A stretch of DNA of 64,000 nucleotides from Actinotignum timonense (GCF_900155575.1 NZ_LT706966.1:151195-215194); one strand, 5' to 3'; positions 8,183-16,904 are shown, counted from the first letter of the stretch. Numbers and translations: made by a program. The notes: generated by a model from the sequence alone, not told the origin.

Positions 8183-9698
8183 GGCCTAGTGCACCTCCTG
8201 CCATGAGTAGGCCCAGCTTGCTTTCAGTAGCTTCACTAACCGGCATCTCGGCTACTATCTCGCCTTCATACATGACGGCAACGCGGGTGGATAGCGAGAG
8301 AATCTCGCTCAGTTCCGCGCTAATCAGGAGGATTCCGCCACCGGCATCACGATAGTGGGTCAGCGTTGAGTGAATGAACTCAATAGCTCCGATATCAACT
8401 CCGCGGGTTGGCTGCTCCGCAACTAACAGTGGCGAGTTGTATTCCAATTCGCGCGCAATGAGTATCTTTTGCAGATTCCCACCAGAGAGGGTGCCAACCG
8501 CAATATTCTCATTCGCGATCTTGACAGAGAACTTTTCGATGAGTCGCCGCGCGAAGGAAGCGCGGGCGGGGCGATCAATGATTCCTTTCCGTTTAGTCAG
8601 TTCCTTGCTGCGATGGTGCCCCATTGCCAGATTCTCTTCCGCGGATGCCTCCGGCGCCGCACCCACACCTTGCCTATCTTCCGGGATATACGAGAGTCCC
8701 TTTTCGCGCCGTTTTCGTACGGTTGCGCTGGTGACATCGGATCCCGATATAGATACCGAACCGCTCGTGATCGGAATCAGCCCGGCGATGGCGCTCGCTA
8801 ATTCGGTTTGTCCATTTCCGGCTACTCCAGCTATCCCGAGAATTTCTCCCTCGCGGACTTCGAGCGAAAGATTACGAACTTTCGTTTGCTTTTGGGAGTC
8901 TTGAACACACAGGTTCTTTACCTCAAGCACCGTACGTCCCGGAGCAAGTTGGGAGGGCGCCTGCGTGAGATCCACATCGCGACCCGTCATCGCGTGCGTC
9001 ACCGATTCCGGAGTAGCTTCGGCCGTATTCATTCGTGCTACCACTTGCCCGTCGCGCAAAACAGTAACCCGGTCAGAGATCTCCATAACCTCCCGGAGCT
9101 TGTGGGTAATAAGAATGATGGTCTGACCCTGCTCCTTGAGCTGCCGCAAAACATCAAATAACTGGTCTGTTTCTTGCGGAGTCAAGACGGCCGTTGGTTC
9201 ATCGAGAATCAACACCTTCGCGCCACGATAGAGAACCTTGATGATCTCCGCGCGTTGCAGGAGACCTACGGGTGCATCTGCCACGCGCATGCGAGGATCT
9301 ACATCCAGACCAAAGCGTTGCGCGTAGCTTTCGACAATTTCGACAGCCTCAGCCCGGTTAATCAAACCTCCGGTTGTCGGTTCCTTGCGGAATACGACAT
9401 TCTCAGCAACCGTCATGGACGGGAACATCTGGAACTCTTGGAATACCATTCCAATTCCGGCTCTGATAGCGTCCAGCGGGCTTGAGAAGTGAACTTCCGT
9501 CCCATCAAGGAAGATCGAACCTTCATCCGGGGTATAGAGTCCAGACAGAATGGACATGAGGACTGATTTCCCTGCGCCGTTCTCGCCCATGAGCGCATGA
9601 ATCTCACCCTTTTTCACCGAAAAAGTGACGTTCTTATTTGCCTGGACACCGGGGAAGGATTTTGTGATGCCTCTCATTTCGATATCAAGCATTGGCAT
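8172..9698 (-). CDS. Nucleoside ABC transporter ATP-binding protein (two ABC modules, NupO/YufO type)
   Basis: A 508-residue fused ATPase. Module 1 has Walker A GENGAGKS near residue 39, signature region VGLLQRAEI and Walker B VLILDEPTAVLTP. Module 2 starts near residue 245 with a degenerate Walker A GVAGNGQTE, then signature LSGGNLQK and EQPTRGVDIGA. The degenerate second P-loop is normal for the RbsA/YufO-like family and not a lesion. It energises import through the two permeases encoded next. The gene lies 60 nt after the lipoprotein gene in the same operon. Confidence 0.92.
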   Translation of the reverse strand: MPMLDIEMRGITKSFPGVQANKNVTFSVKKGEIHALMGENGAGKSVLMSILSGLYTPDEGSIFLDGTEVHFSSPLDAIRAGIGMVFQEFQMFPSMTVAENVVFRKEPTTGGLINRAEAVEIVESYAQRFGLDVDPRMRVADAPVGLLQRAEIIKVLYRGAKVLILDEPTAVLTPQETDQLFDVLRQLKEQGQTIILITHKLREVMEISDRVTVLRDGQVVARMNTAEATPESVTHAMTGRDVDLTQAPSQLAPGRTVLEVKNLCVQDSQKQTKVRNLSLEVREGEILGIAGVAGNGQTELASAIAGLIPITSGSVSISGSDVTSATVRKRREKGLSYIPEDRQGVGAAPEASAEENLAMGHHRSKELTKRKGIIDRPARASFARRLIEKFSVKIANENIAVGTLSGGNLQKILIARELEYNSPLLVAEQPTRGVDIGAIEFIHSTLTHYRDAGGGILLISAELSEILSLSTRVAVMYEGEIVAEMPVSEATESKLGLLMAGGALGHED

Positions 9699-9758
9699 CC
9701 TCCCTTCTTACAAAAGTGGAGTGGGGCCGTGTAGGTTTCCAGCCCCACTCCGTTGGGA

Positions 9759-10826
9759 TTAGTTAAACTTGCCGGTTGCGTCAGGTGGCGTAATTTCGCC
9801 GTCGATAATTTTTTGCTTGATTTCCGCAAGCTTCGCAACCACATCCGGATGATCCATGACCGTGCATTGCGATTCCGCCGCACCCGGAGCGAGCGAAACA
9901 AGATCCATGCCGCCTTCTGCCAAACCGAAGGATGAGAACGATTCAGCTTGTCCAGCATCAATCTTGTCGATGAGTTGCGGAATTAGCGAATCCATGAGTT
10001 TCAAAGTGCCGTCACCAACCCCGCCAGGAGTCAGCGGGCACTGGTTCACATCAACGCCGTACCCGGTTACACCGCCACTTCCAGTCGCCTCAAAAATGCC
10101 GCCGTTCGATCCGGAAGCTACAGCGAAGATATGATCCACTCCCTGAGCAACTAAGGCAGATGCCTGCTCTTTGGCTCGTGCAGGATCGGAGAAGGGACTA
10201 TCACCACCAATGAACAGCTGCTGGTCCGATACCGCCGGATTGGCAGCCTTAGCTCCCGCAGCGTACGCGTCGGTGTACCGGTGAATGAATGGAATATCTA
10301 CCGCTCCGACCGAGCCAACACGATTGCTCTTTGTGAGTAATCCAGCTTCATATCCGAGTAGATAGGCAGCTTCGTGTTCGCGGAAGACTGCGCAGTACAT
10401 ATTGGACGGGTAGGGGCCCGCCGGGCAGTCATCAATGTGAATGAACTTCTGGTCCGGATAGCGTTCTGCATATTCGAACGCTACGTCCGTATAGGAATAC
10501 GTGATAGTTACGATGTAGTCAGGGTTTTCGGCAATTGCCTGATCCATATTTTGGCGAATCGAGGTTTGATCGCTATTCCCCTCATAAACCTTGGCGGTTC
10601 CTCCGTGCTTTTCAGCGGCTTTCTCAACGCCAATCTTTCCCGATTCCAGGAACTTGTTAACGCCGATGGGGTCATTGGTCAGGTAGATATAAGTAGGGCC
10701 ATCGGAACCGCCCTTGGCCGTCCCATTGTCCGCGTTGTCACTTCCACCGCATGCAGTGAGGGAAAGGGACAGAGCCGCGACACCTAAGATAGCCGCAAGC
10801 TTTGACTTCGCCTTTGAAGTAGCCAC
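9759..10826 (-). CDS. BMP-family nucleoside-binding lipoprotein
   Basis: The extracellular solute receptor of the ABC importer. The 355-residue product starts with a lipoprotein signal (basic KAKSK, hydrophobic core, lipobox LTAC near residue 26), followed by a Gly/Asp/Ser linker. The mature part fits the BMP/Med family, with segments such as DPIGVNKFLESG, HIDDCP, YLLGYEAGLLTKSNRVGSVGA and VFAVASGSNGG-type loops. BMP proteins bind purine and other nucleosides. It follows mtnA by 23 nt and precedes the ATPase gene, so capture and transport are co-expressed with catabolism. Confidence 0.9.
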   Translation of the reverse strand: MATSKAKSKLAAILGVAALSLSLTACGGSDNADNGTAKGGSDGPTYIYLTNDPIGVNKFLESGKIGVEKAAEKHGGTAKVYEGNSDQTSIRQNMDQAIAENPDYIVTITYSYTDVAFEYAERYPDQKFIHIDDCPAGPYPSNMYCAVFREHEAAYLLGYEAGLLTKSNRVGSVGAVDIPFIHRYTDAYAAGAKAANPAVSDQQLFIGGDSPFSDPARAKEQASALVAQGVDHIFAVASGSNGGIFEATGSGGVTGYGVDVNQCPLTPGGVGDGTLKLMDSLIPQLIDKIDAGQAESFSSFGLAEGGMDLVSLAPGAAESQCTVMDHPDVVAKLAEIKQKIIDGEITPPDATGKFN

Positions 10827-10849
10827 GCTGTTCTCCTTAGATTATTTCT

Positions 10850-11872
10850 CTATTTTGTGCGAATAGGTCCGAGAGGTACCGTTGCAAGTGTTTCACCACG
10901 AGCAATACGAATGACTCGCCGATCCGTGACAATAGCGGTGATATTCTCGTGCGGTGTCACGTCAAATGCAGGGTTGATAGCCTCGGTTCCTTCAGGAGCC
11001 GTCCGAACTCCGTGGAAGTTCGCAACTTCCTCGCTACCACGGTCCTCGATCTTGATATCTTCACCCGTCTTCGTCGCCATATCGATGGTCGATTCCGGAG
11101 CCACAATAATGACTGGAAGATTCATTGCCTTAGCACCAAGCGACAGGGAGTAGGTACCGATTTTATTAGCGGTATCACCGTTAGCCGCGATGCGATCAGC
11201 TCCGGCAAAGAAGGCCTGAGCAAAACCGCGACGAAGCAGGAAAGGCCCGGCGGAATCAACAATGAGCCGGTAGGGTGCACCCATTTGCTGGAGTTCCCAA
11301 GCGGTAAGTCGCGATCCCTGCAGTAGGGGACGCGTTTCAACCGGAAGTGCTTCCTTAAGAGTTCCCCGCTCGAACATGGTCTGGATAACACCGAGTGCGG
11401 TTCCCCGCTCCACGCAAGCCAAACCACCGGTGTTGCAGACAGTCATAACCGAATGCTGCCCTTCACCAAGCAGTTCTTCCATAAGATCCGCACCGTACTG
11501 CCCCATGGAATAGCACGAAGCAATATCCTCGTCGCGAATCTTTAGCGCCTCTTCAAGAATCCGCTCCTTGCCTTCACTCGCGTATTGCATAACGCGTTTA
11601 ACGCCCCAGGAAAGATTGACAGCAGTCGGACGAGCATTCGCGAGACGATGAGCAGCCTCTTCTAGTTCACTTCCGGTCAGTCCCTGCTGGGCAACCAGTG
11701 CAACGCCCAGGCCCCCCGAAACTCCCAGAGCGGGTGCGCCGCGTACTGCCAGTCGCTTGATGTCATCGATAAGTTCGTCAAGATCTGACACTTTTCGCAC
11801 TACCAGTTCGCCCGGCAGTTTCGTCTGGTCAATGAGTTCAATATGCCCATCGATCCAATCAATAGTCCTCAT
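10850..11872 (-). CDS. mtnA: S-methyl-5-thioribose-1-phosphate isomerase
   Basis: Isomerises methylthioribose-1-phosphate (and 5-deoxyribose-1-phosphate in DHAP-shunt organisms) to the ribulose-1-phosphate. The 340-residue protein has the eIF2B-like fold signatures: VRGAPALGVSG (43-53), catalytic Cys146 in TVCNTGG, ETRPLLQGSRLTAWEL (179-194) and catalytic Asp226 in GADRIAANGD. Length and residues match functional MtnA. It is the first gene of the minus-strand operon, behind a good GGAGG. With mtnP upstream and the class II aldolase downstream in the pathway it gives a complete three-step route to DHAP. Confidence 0.93.
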   Translation of the reverse strand: MRTIDWIDGHIELIDQTKLPGELVVRKVSDLDELIDDIKRLAVRGAPALGVSGGLGVALVAQQGLTGSELEEAAHRLANARPTAVNLSWGVKRVMQYASEGKERILEEALKIRDEDIASCYSMGQYGADLMEELLGEGQHSVMTVCNTGGLACVERGTALGVIQTMFERGTLKEALPVETRPLLQGSRLTAWELQQMGAPYRLIVDSAGPFLLRRGFAQAFFAGADRIAANGDTANKIGTYSLSLGAKAMNLPVIIVAPESTIDMATKTGEDIKIEDRGSEEVANFHGVRTAPEGTEAINPAFDVTPHENITAIVTDRRVIRIARGETLATVPLGPIRTK

Positions 11873-11994
11873 TGACTACCTCCTTCATCTTGTAAGTTGT
11901 TCTACAAGCCTGTCACAGCTGTGCCATCTTGTCAATAAGTTATTCTACATCTAAGTCTATTGTTGGACATGTACTCACAAGGAGGTAAGTACAT
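11873..11994. promoter_or_regulatory. Divergent control region with repeated operator-like sites
   Basis: The 122 bp between mtnA and the small membrane protein contain a perfect-arm inverted repeat CTTGTAAGTTGTTCTACAAG (11889-11908) and a second related site, CTTGT...AAGTTATTCTACAT (11928-11950). The 14-mer AAGTTRTTCTACAW recurs at 11894-11907 and 11937-11950, 43 bp apart (about four helical turns), and CATCTTGT precedes each copy. A separate 10-bp palindrome CACAGCTGTG lies at 11914-11923. These are candidate sites for the island's GntR regulator. Strong ribosome sites flank both starts (GGAGG on each strand). Confidence 0.6.
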
Positions 11995-12288
11995 ATGGAT
12001 CAGAAAACGTTACTTGAGGCTTTTGGGTGGTTAGGGTCGCTCCTTGTCGTTCTTTCCCTGATCCTGCCTAACCAAAGAAAGTTCCGTTTTTGGAACTTCG
12101 TCGGCAGCGGTATCGCCGCTATTTACAACCTCATCTTGGGCATTTGGCCTATGGTTATCATGAATACGGCAATCGTGATTATTGATCTTTACTGGCTTCA
12201 GCGCCTCATACGGAAGGACCGCGATCACCGAAAAGATGCGGATTCCAATGCGCAGTCCCAAGCGCCAACGCCCGCTTCCAATACGTAA
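11995..12288 (+). CDS. Small PQ-loop-like membrane protein (CBU_0592/YgjV-like)
   Basis: A 97-residue protein with three short membrane helices: GWLGSLLVVLSLILP, FVGSGIAAIYNLILG and PMVIMNTAIVIIDLYWL. A charged, Ser/Gln/Pro-rich tail of about 27 residues follows. The pattern resembles small three-helix proteins of the CBU_0592/YgjV group, distantly like semiSWEET half-transporters. The start has a strong AAGGAGG. It is co-directional with and 39 nt upstream of the nucleoside hydrolase gene, and both share the divergent operator region with mtnA. A transport or channel role linked to nucleosides or pentoses is inference only. Confidence 0.6.
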   Translation: MDQKTLLEAFGWLGSLLVVLSLILPNQRKFRFWNFVGSGIAAIYNLILGIWPMVIMNTAIVIIDLYWLQRLIRKDRDHRKDADSNAQSQAPTPASNT

Positions 12289-12327
12289 GAACCTACAAAG
12301 AGATATCAACATTCACAGGAGTTTTCC

Positions 12328-13284
12328 ATGAAGAAGCTGATCCTAGATCTTGATACCGGCATCGATGATTGCCTGGCACTTGCCTATGCTTTGGGTTCCC
12401 CGGAGGTAGAAGTCATTGGAGTAACCGGCACGTTCGGGAATGTCCAGCGGGATACGGGCATCCAGAACAGCCTTAGCCTTCTTGATCTATTCGGCCATCA
12501 CAACATTCCCGTCTTTGCCGGAGCTTCCCACGCCCTCCAGCGTTCTACTTTCACTGTCCAAGAAGCATCAGCGCTGATTCATGGACGAAACGGCCTTGGT
12601 GACGTACAAATCCCACAATCCAACCGGCAGCCTGAGCCAGAATCCGCCTGCGACTTCCTGATCGAATCGGCGAAGGAATACGGCGAGAACTTGGTAATCG
12701 TGGCGACCGGACCAATGACTAACCTCGCTCAAGCTTTGGAAAAAGACCCAGGTTTCCACAATCGGTGCCAGATTGTCATCATGGGTGGGGCCCTGACGGT
12801 TCCGGGCAATTGCAATCCCGTACAAGAGGCAAATATCTCCCAGGATCCCGAAGCCGCTGATGCCCTGTTCCGTTCCGGAGCGAAGGTCACCATGATCGGT
12901 TTGGACGTCACACTACAAACGCTCCTCACGTACGAAGAAACCGCAGCCTGGCGCCGAATTGGAACACCGGCAGGAAACTACGTAGCAGACATAACCGACT
13001 CATACATTCGGGCATACGGCACAATCGCTCCTTATTTAGGTGGCTGCGGACTTCACGATCCACTCGCGGTAGCTATCGCAATAGATCCGTCACTCGCTTC
13101 TTTCTTCGAAACCAACCTGAAAGTCGATGTGGAAGAACCTTTCCGAGGTAGGACAATCGGAGATGAGCACCGCCTTAACGATCCGAATAAGACCGTCAAG
13201 GTGGCACTCGAGGTCAATGCCGAGCTCTTCTTAAAGGAATTCATGCACCGGATATCAACTCTTCTGCGTAGCTGCGCTATCTAG
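12328..13284 (+). CDS. Inosine/uridine-preferring nucleoside hydrolase family protein
   Basis: Hydrolyses the N-glycosidic bond of nucleosides to free ribose and base. The 318-residue protein begins with the calcium-binding signature DLDTGIDD (residues 7-14). ATGPMTNLA near residue 132, GGAL and a C-terminal LHDPLAV follow, the last supplying the family's active-site His/Asp. Length is typical (about 310-320). GGAG precedes the start. It is the only hydrolytic (not phosphorolytic) enzyme in the island, so it yields free ribose or possibly free methylthio/deoxyribose. No pentose kinase lies in the island itself. Confidence 0.9.
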   Translation: MKKLILDLDTGIDDCLALAYALGSPEVEVIGVTGTFGNVQRDTGIQNSLSLLDLFGHHNIPVFAGASHALQRSTFTVQEASALIHGRNGLGDVQIPQSNRQPEPESACDFLIESAKEYGENLVIVATGPMTNLAQALEKDPGFHNRCQIVIMGGALTVPGNCNPVQEANISQDPEAADALFRSGAKVTMIGLDVTLQTLLTYEETAAWRRIGTPAGNYVADITDSYIRAYGTIAPYLGGCGLHDPLAVAIAIDPSLASFFETNLKVDVEEPFRGRTIGDEHRLNDPNKTVKVALEVNAELFLKEFMHRISTLLRSCAI

Positions 13285-13286
13285 AA

Positions 13287-14327
13287 ATGGTGCCCGCACT
13301 CACCTTCGGCGGCGAATTCATATCCCTTCCGCCCCGCTCCGCTTCGCGCGCACTCCCGGTTCCGCCCGGCGCGGTGCTGGTGCAATCGGGGCGCCAGGCT
13401 CTCGGCCTCATCGCCCAGGCCCTCGCCGCCCGCGGCATCCGCCGCTTAATCGCGCCCGGATTCCTGTGCGCCACCGCGCTTGAGCCTTTCCAGCTCGAAG
13501 GCATCCGGGTCCACTGGGTGCAGGTCGGCCCGGATCTCCTGCCCGCCCCGGCCCTCCTCGCCGAACTCCTCACCGAGCCGCGGCGCTGCGCGGTGCTCGT
13601 CTCCACCACCTTCGGCGCCCGGCCCACGCCAGAGTTGCGCACCGTGCTCGAGGGGTGGGAGCGCCGCGGTGGCGTCGTCGTCGCCGATCTCACGCACGCG
13701 CCTTTTAGTGCCGCAACCATACACAAGGTTCCGACGCGTTATGCCGTGGCATCTTTGCGGAAATGGTTTCCGATTCCCGACGGCGCCTGGGCGCTCGGCG
13801 CCGCGCTTCCCGCCGCGGCTGCGGAAAATGCGTTGGCGCGCGAGGCGACGCGCTGCGGGTTGCTGCAATTGCGCGGGGAGGAGCACGACGGAGCAGCTGA
13901 GGCCGCCATTGATGCCGCTCTCAGCCCGAGCCCGATGAGCGGGCCGGCCCGGGATATTCTTGACCACCTGGATGTCGGAGCGGCGCTGGAACGGCGGCGG
14001 GCCAATGCCCGGGCTTTGCGGGCGGCCTTGGTCAGCGAGGGCGTGCCAGAGGCTGCGCTCTTCGGCGATGGGGAAGAAAACGGTGCGCCCTACGCCCTCG
14101 CCCTGCGTCTAGGCGCACTACCGCCAAGCCGGTCCGCCGCGCATAACCCACATAACATTGCCGAGCGCCTCGCCGCCCGCGGGGTTTACACCCCTGCTTT
14201 TTGGCCGCGGCTCAGCCACAGCGTGGACTGGCCGCATATCCTCGCCCTGCCCATCGACCAGCGCTACTGCCCCGGCCAGATGCCCGAGCTCGCTCGGCGG
14301 GTGGCGCAGGTGCTGCGGGCAGAATAA
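13287..14327 (+). CDS. PLP-dependent aminotransferase-fold protein (DegT/DnrJ-like), function unknown
   Basis: A 346-residue protein with fold-type I features: LVQSGRQAL near residue 31, an aspartate expected to contact the pyridine nitrogen (VVADLTHAP, Asp134), and a candidate Schiff-base lysine, Lys159, in ASLRKWFPIPDGA. The SLRK.xPxPDG pattern resembles aminotransferase-like proteins in polysaccharide gene sets. Substrate is unknown. The ATG lies two bases after the hydrolase stop with no obvious ribosome site. GC content jumps upward exactly here, so this gene probably belonged to the ancestral chromosome and lost its natural upstream region when the low-GC block arrived (inference). Confidence 0.65.
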   Translation: MVPALTFGGEFISLPPRSASRALPVPPGAVLVQSGRQALGLIAQALAARGIRRLIAPGFLCATALEPFQLEGIRVHWVQVGPDLLPAPALLAELLTEPRRCAVLVSTTFGARPTPELRTVLEGWERRGGVVVADLTHAPFSAATIHKVPTRYAVASLRKWFPIPDGAWALGAALPAAAAENALAREATRCGLLQLRGEEHDGAAEAAIDAALSPSPMSGPARDILDHLDVGAALERRRANARALRAALVSEGVPEAALFGDGEENGAPYALALRLGALPPSRSAAHNPHNIAERLAARGVYTPAFWPRLSHSVDWPHILALPIDQRYCPGQMPELARRVAQVLRAE

Positions 14328-14342
14328 GCCCGAGCCCCGCAC

Positions 14343-15359
14343 CTAGATTCGGCGCACTGATTCGCGCATACGTAGCGGCATATCCACCAGGTGAATATCG
14401 CGGTCCCCCGCACCTTCCTCGCCCAGGAGCCGGGTGGCAGTTTGCCCGATCTCCCAGTAGGGAATTGCGATGGTGGTGAGGGCCGGGTGAACGTAGAGCG
14501 CGATTTCATCGTCGTCGAACGAAGCAATCGAGAGATCATCGGGCAGGTGCATGCCGCGCCCCAAACACTGCTGAATCGCACCCAAAGAAATACGGTCGTT
14601 GAGAGCGAGAATCGCGGTGCACTCCGGGCCGTTATCCAGCAGCTCGCCCATCGCCTCGTATCCGAGATCCGGATCCCACAGCGTACCCGGGAAAATCTTC
14701 ACCGGTCTGAGGCCCGCTTCTTCAAAAGCATCCAGTATTCCGTCAAAACGATGGCAGATGGTGGCGGAGATGCGTGGCTCGCGCAATTCGTCATCCATGC
14801 CGATAATCGCGATGTTGCGATGCCCCGCCTCAATAAGCACATTAGCCACGCGCCGCCCCGCCTCGTATTCGGCCGGAAGCACCGCCGGGAAACTTCCCTC
14901 CCGATCCGGCACCGCATTGCACACCACCACCGGCAGGCCACGCACAATCTCCGGAACGGTGATCATTTTTGCGCCCATTTCCGCGAAAATAAGGCCATCG
15001 ACGTTGCGATTGAGCATCTCGCGTACCGAGTTCTCCGCACGGCTCGCGCTATCCCCCACTTCCGCGAGGAACACGATTTTTTCCGCCTGGTCTGCGGCAT
15101 CGAGGATACCGCGCAGCATGGCCGAGGCGTAGCGCGTGACCGTAACATCCCGGCTGATCACCCCGTAAATCCCGGTGGTATTGGTCCGCAAAGAACGCGC
15201 GGCCGGGTTGGGGCGGTAATTGAGGGCAGCCGCTGCCTCAATCACCCGATCCCGTACTTCTTGGGAGAGACGCGCGGGGCGATCATTGAGTACCAAGCTC
15301 ACCGCGGTGGGTGAAACACCCGCTCGTTGTGCCACCTGAGCGATCGTCGCTCGCTTCAT
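14343..15359 (-). CDS. LacI-family transcriptional repressor of the adjacent sugar operon
   Basis: A 338-residue repressor. The helix-turn-helix and hinge are at residues 4-60 (IAQVAQRAGVSPTAVSLVLND, then LNYRPNPAARSLRTN). A periplasmic-binding-protein-like effector domain follows (GVISRDVTVTRYASAMLRG to the C-terminus). A strong GGAGG precedes the ATG. It is transcribed divergently from the sugar ABC operon, with a 232-bp intergenic region containing a near-perfect 20-bp palindrome over the predicted transcription start. Sucrose, fructose or a phosphorylated derivative is the likely inducer given the downstream GH32 enzyme. Confidence 0.92.
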   Translation of the reverse strand: MKRATIAQVAQRAGVSPTAVSLVLNDRPARLSQEVRDRVIEAAAALNYRPNPAARSLRTNTTGIYGVISRDVTVTRYASAMLRGILDAADQAEKIVFLAEVGDSASRAENSVREMLNRNVDGLIFAEMGAKMITVPEIVRGLPVVVCNAVPDREGSFPAVLPAEYEAGRRVANVLIEAGHRNIAIIGMDDELREPRISATICHRFDGILDAFEEAGLRPVKIFPGTLWDPDLGYEAMGELLDNGPECTAILALNDRISLGAIQQCLGRGMHLPDDLSIASFDDDEIALYVHPALTTIAIPYWEIGQTATRLLGEEGAGDRDIHLVDMPLRMRESVRRI

Positions 15360-15425
15360 TCAACCTCCTCGCGCCGTTCTTCCCACCCTTGGGCCACAGC
15401 CTGAGCTAAGGGTATCCGATCACCA

Positions 15426-15512
15426 AGGTGACCAAGCTCACCTACGTCCCCACATTGCGCATACTCACCGGCGGTCCTATAGTTTCTGGCAAGTGCTAAA
15501 TGCATTTATCAC
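15426..15512 (+). promoter_or_regulatory. Promoter and LacI-type operator of the sucrose operon
   Basis: A -35 TTGCGC (15455-15460) and -10 TATAGT (15478-15483) are separated by exactly 17 bp. The palindrome GTGCTAAATGCATTTATCAC (15493-15512; one mismatched pair) starts about 10 bp beyond the -10 element, covering the expected transcription start, which is classic repressor placement. A second inverted repeat, AGGTGA-n6-TCACCT, lies at 15426-15443 upstream of the -35 box and could be an auxiliary operator. Confidence 0.65.
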
Positions 15513-15591
15513 GGTGCAAAGGTGCCGCGTGATGGTTCTTAGCACGTTCCCGCTTCCCGGGCGGGGCGCCAACCAAACCCAAGGAGGGGTG

Positions 15592-16890
15592 ATGAGTAAA
15601 AGATTCCGGAAACTCACCGCACTAACATCCGCCGCTGCACTTGCTTTCACGCTGAGCGCCTGCAGCAAGGGCGGAACCACGTCCCAAGGCAATGTTGCGG
15701 ACGGGAAACAAGAAGTCACCATGTGGACTCATAACGCCGGCAACGAAGAAGAGCTCGCCGCCATCGAGCAGATCGTTGCTGATTACAACGCACAATCCGA
15801 TAAGTACCAGGTCACCATGCAAGCGTTCCCGCAGGCTTCCTACAACCAATCCGTGGTGGCGGCCGCTTCTTCCAATAGCCTGCCGTGCATTATGGATATT
15901 GACGGCCCCAATGTTCCTAACTGGGCGTGGGCCGGCTACCTTGCCCCGCTCGAAGGCATGGATGACACCCTCAATAAATTCCTCCCGACCACGGTGGGGC
16001 GCTACGAGGACAAGATCTACTCCTACGGTTACTACGATGTGGCCCTCTCTATCATTACCCGCAAGTCCATCCTCGACGAATTCGGTATCCGCACCCCCAC
16101 CGTGGATCAGCCCTGGACGCGTGAGGAGTTCACCGACGCGCTCGCCAAGGTGAAGGCTTCCGGGAAGTACGCGGTGCCTTTCGATATCAACACCGCTGAC
16201 CAGGGCGAATGGTATCCCTACGCTTACTCCCCCTACCTGCAAAGCTTCGGCGGGGATCTTATTGACCGCTCGAAGTTTGAAAGCGCGGAAGGCGCCCTCA
16301 ACGGCCCGGAAGCCTTGGAATGGGCGAAGTGGATGCGTTCTCTGGTCACTGAGGGATACACGCCGGCCAATGCGGGTTCGGATCCCACCCAGGACTTCAT
16401 TAACGGAAAATCGGCTTTCTTGTGGATGGGTTCGTGGGCAGCGCAGCCCACCGAAGAGGCTTTTGGCGACGACGTCGTCTTCCTCCCGCCGCCCGATTTT
16501 GGCAAGGGCCCGAAGATTGGCGGCGGCTCCTGGCAGTGGGGCATGTCGCCGTCGTGCCCAGCCCCCGAGGGAGCGCTGGATTACATGAAGTTCGCCGCTC
16601 AGGATAAGTACGTGGCTTCGGTTTCGGTGGCTACCCGTAATATCCCAGCAACCGATGCTGCCACCGCGGAAGTTCCGGCCTTTGCCGAGGGCGGGAAGTA
16701 CTCCATCTTCCGGGAATTCTCCAAGAAGTACGCGGTGCTGCGCCCCGAAACTGCCGGCTATCCCTTCATCGCTACCGAATTCACCAAGGCAACCCAGGAC
16801 ATTCTCAACGGCGGGGATCCCAAGAAGATCCTCGACCAAACCGTGGCGAATATTGACGCCAACCAAAAAGCCAACGGCTTCTTCAAGTAA
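15592..16890 (+). CDS. Sugar ABC transporter substrate-binding lipoprotein
   Basis: The extracellular receptor of a carbohydrate ABC importer. From ATG 15592 (preceded by AAGGAGG) the product is 432 residues. The lipoprotein signal is at 1-24 with lipobox LSAC, then the extracellular solute-binding family 1 fold (VTMWTHNAGNEEE, SLPCIMDIDGPNVPNWAWAG, SAFLWMGSWA near residue 280). The two permeases and a GH32 enzyme downstream point to sucrose or short fructo-oligosaccharides as ligand. No ATPase gene follows, so a shared multi-sugar ATPase elsewhere is expected (inference). Confidence 0.92.
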   Translation: MSKRFRKLTALTSAAALAFTLSACSKGGTTSQGNVADGKQEVTMWTHNAGNEEELAAIEQIVADYNAQSDKYQVTMQAFPQASYNQSVVAAASSNSLPCIMDIDGPNVPNWAWAGYLAPLEGMDDTLNKFLPTTVGRYEDKIYSYGYYDVALSIITRKSILDEFGIRTPTVDQPWTREEFTDALAKVKASGKYAVPFDINTADQGEWYPYAYSPYLQSFGGDLIDRSKFESAEGALNGPEALEWAKWMRSLVTEGYTPANAGSDPTQDFINGKSAFLWMGSWAAQPTEEAFGDDVVFLPPPDFGKGPKIGGGSWQWGMSPSCPAPEGALDYMKFAAQDKYVASVSVATRNIPATDAATAEVPAFAEGGKYSIFREFSKKYAVLRPETAGYPFIATEFTKATQDILNGGDPKKILDQTVANIDANQKANGFFK

Positions 16891-16904
16891 CACCTGATGC
16901 GCGA

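Noticed and set aside
12001..12250. Small membrane protein considered as a true semiSWEET sugar transporter
   Set aside because: It has three helices of the right size but no convincing PQ-loop proline-glutamine motif, so only a loose PQ-loop-like call is justified.
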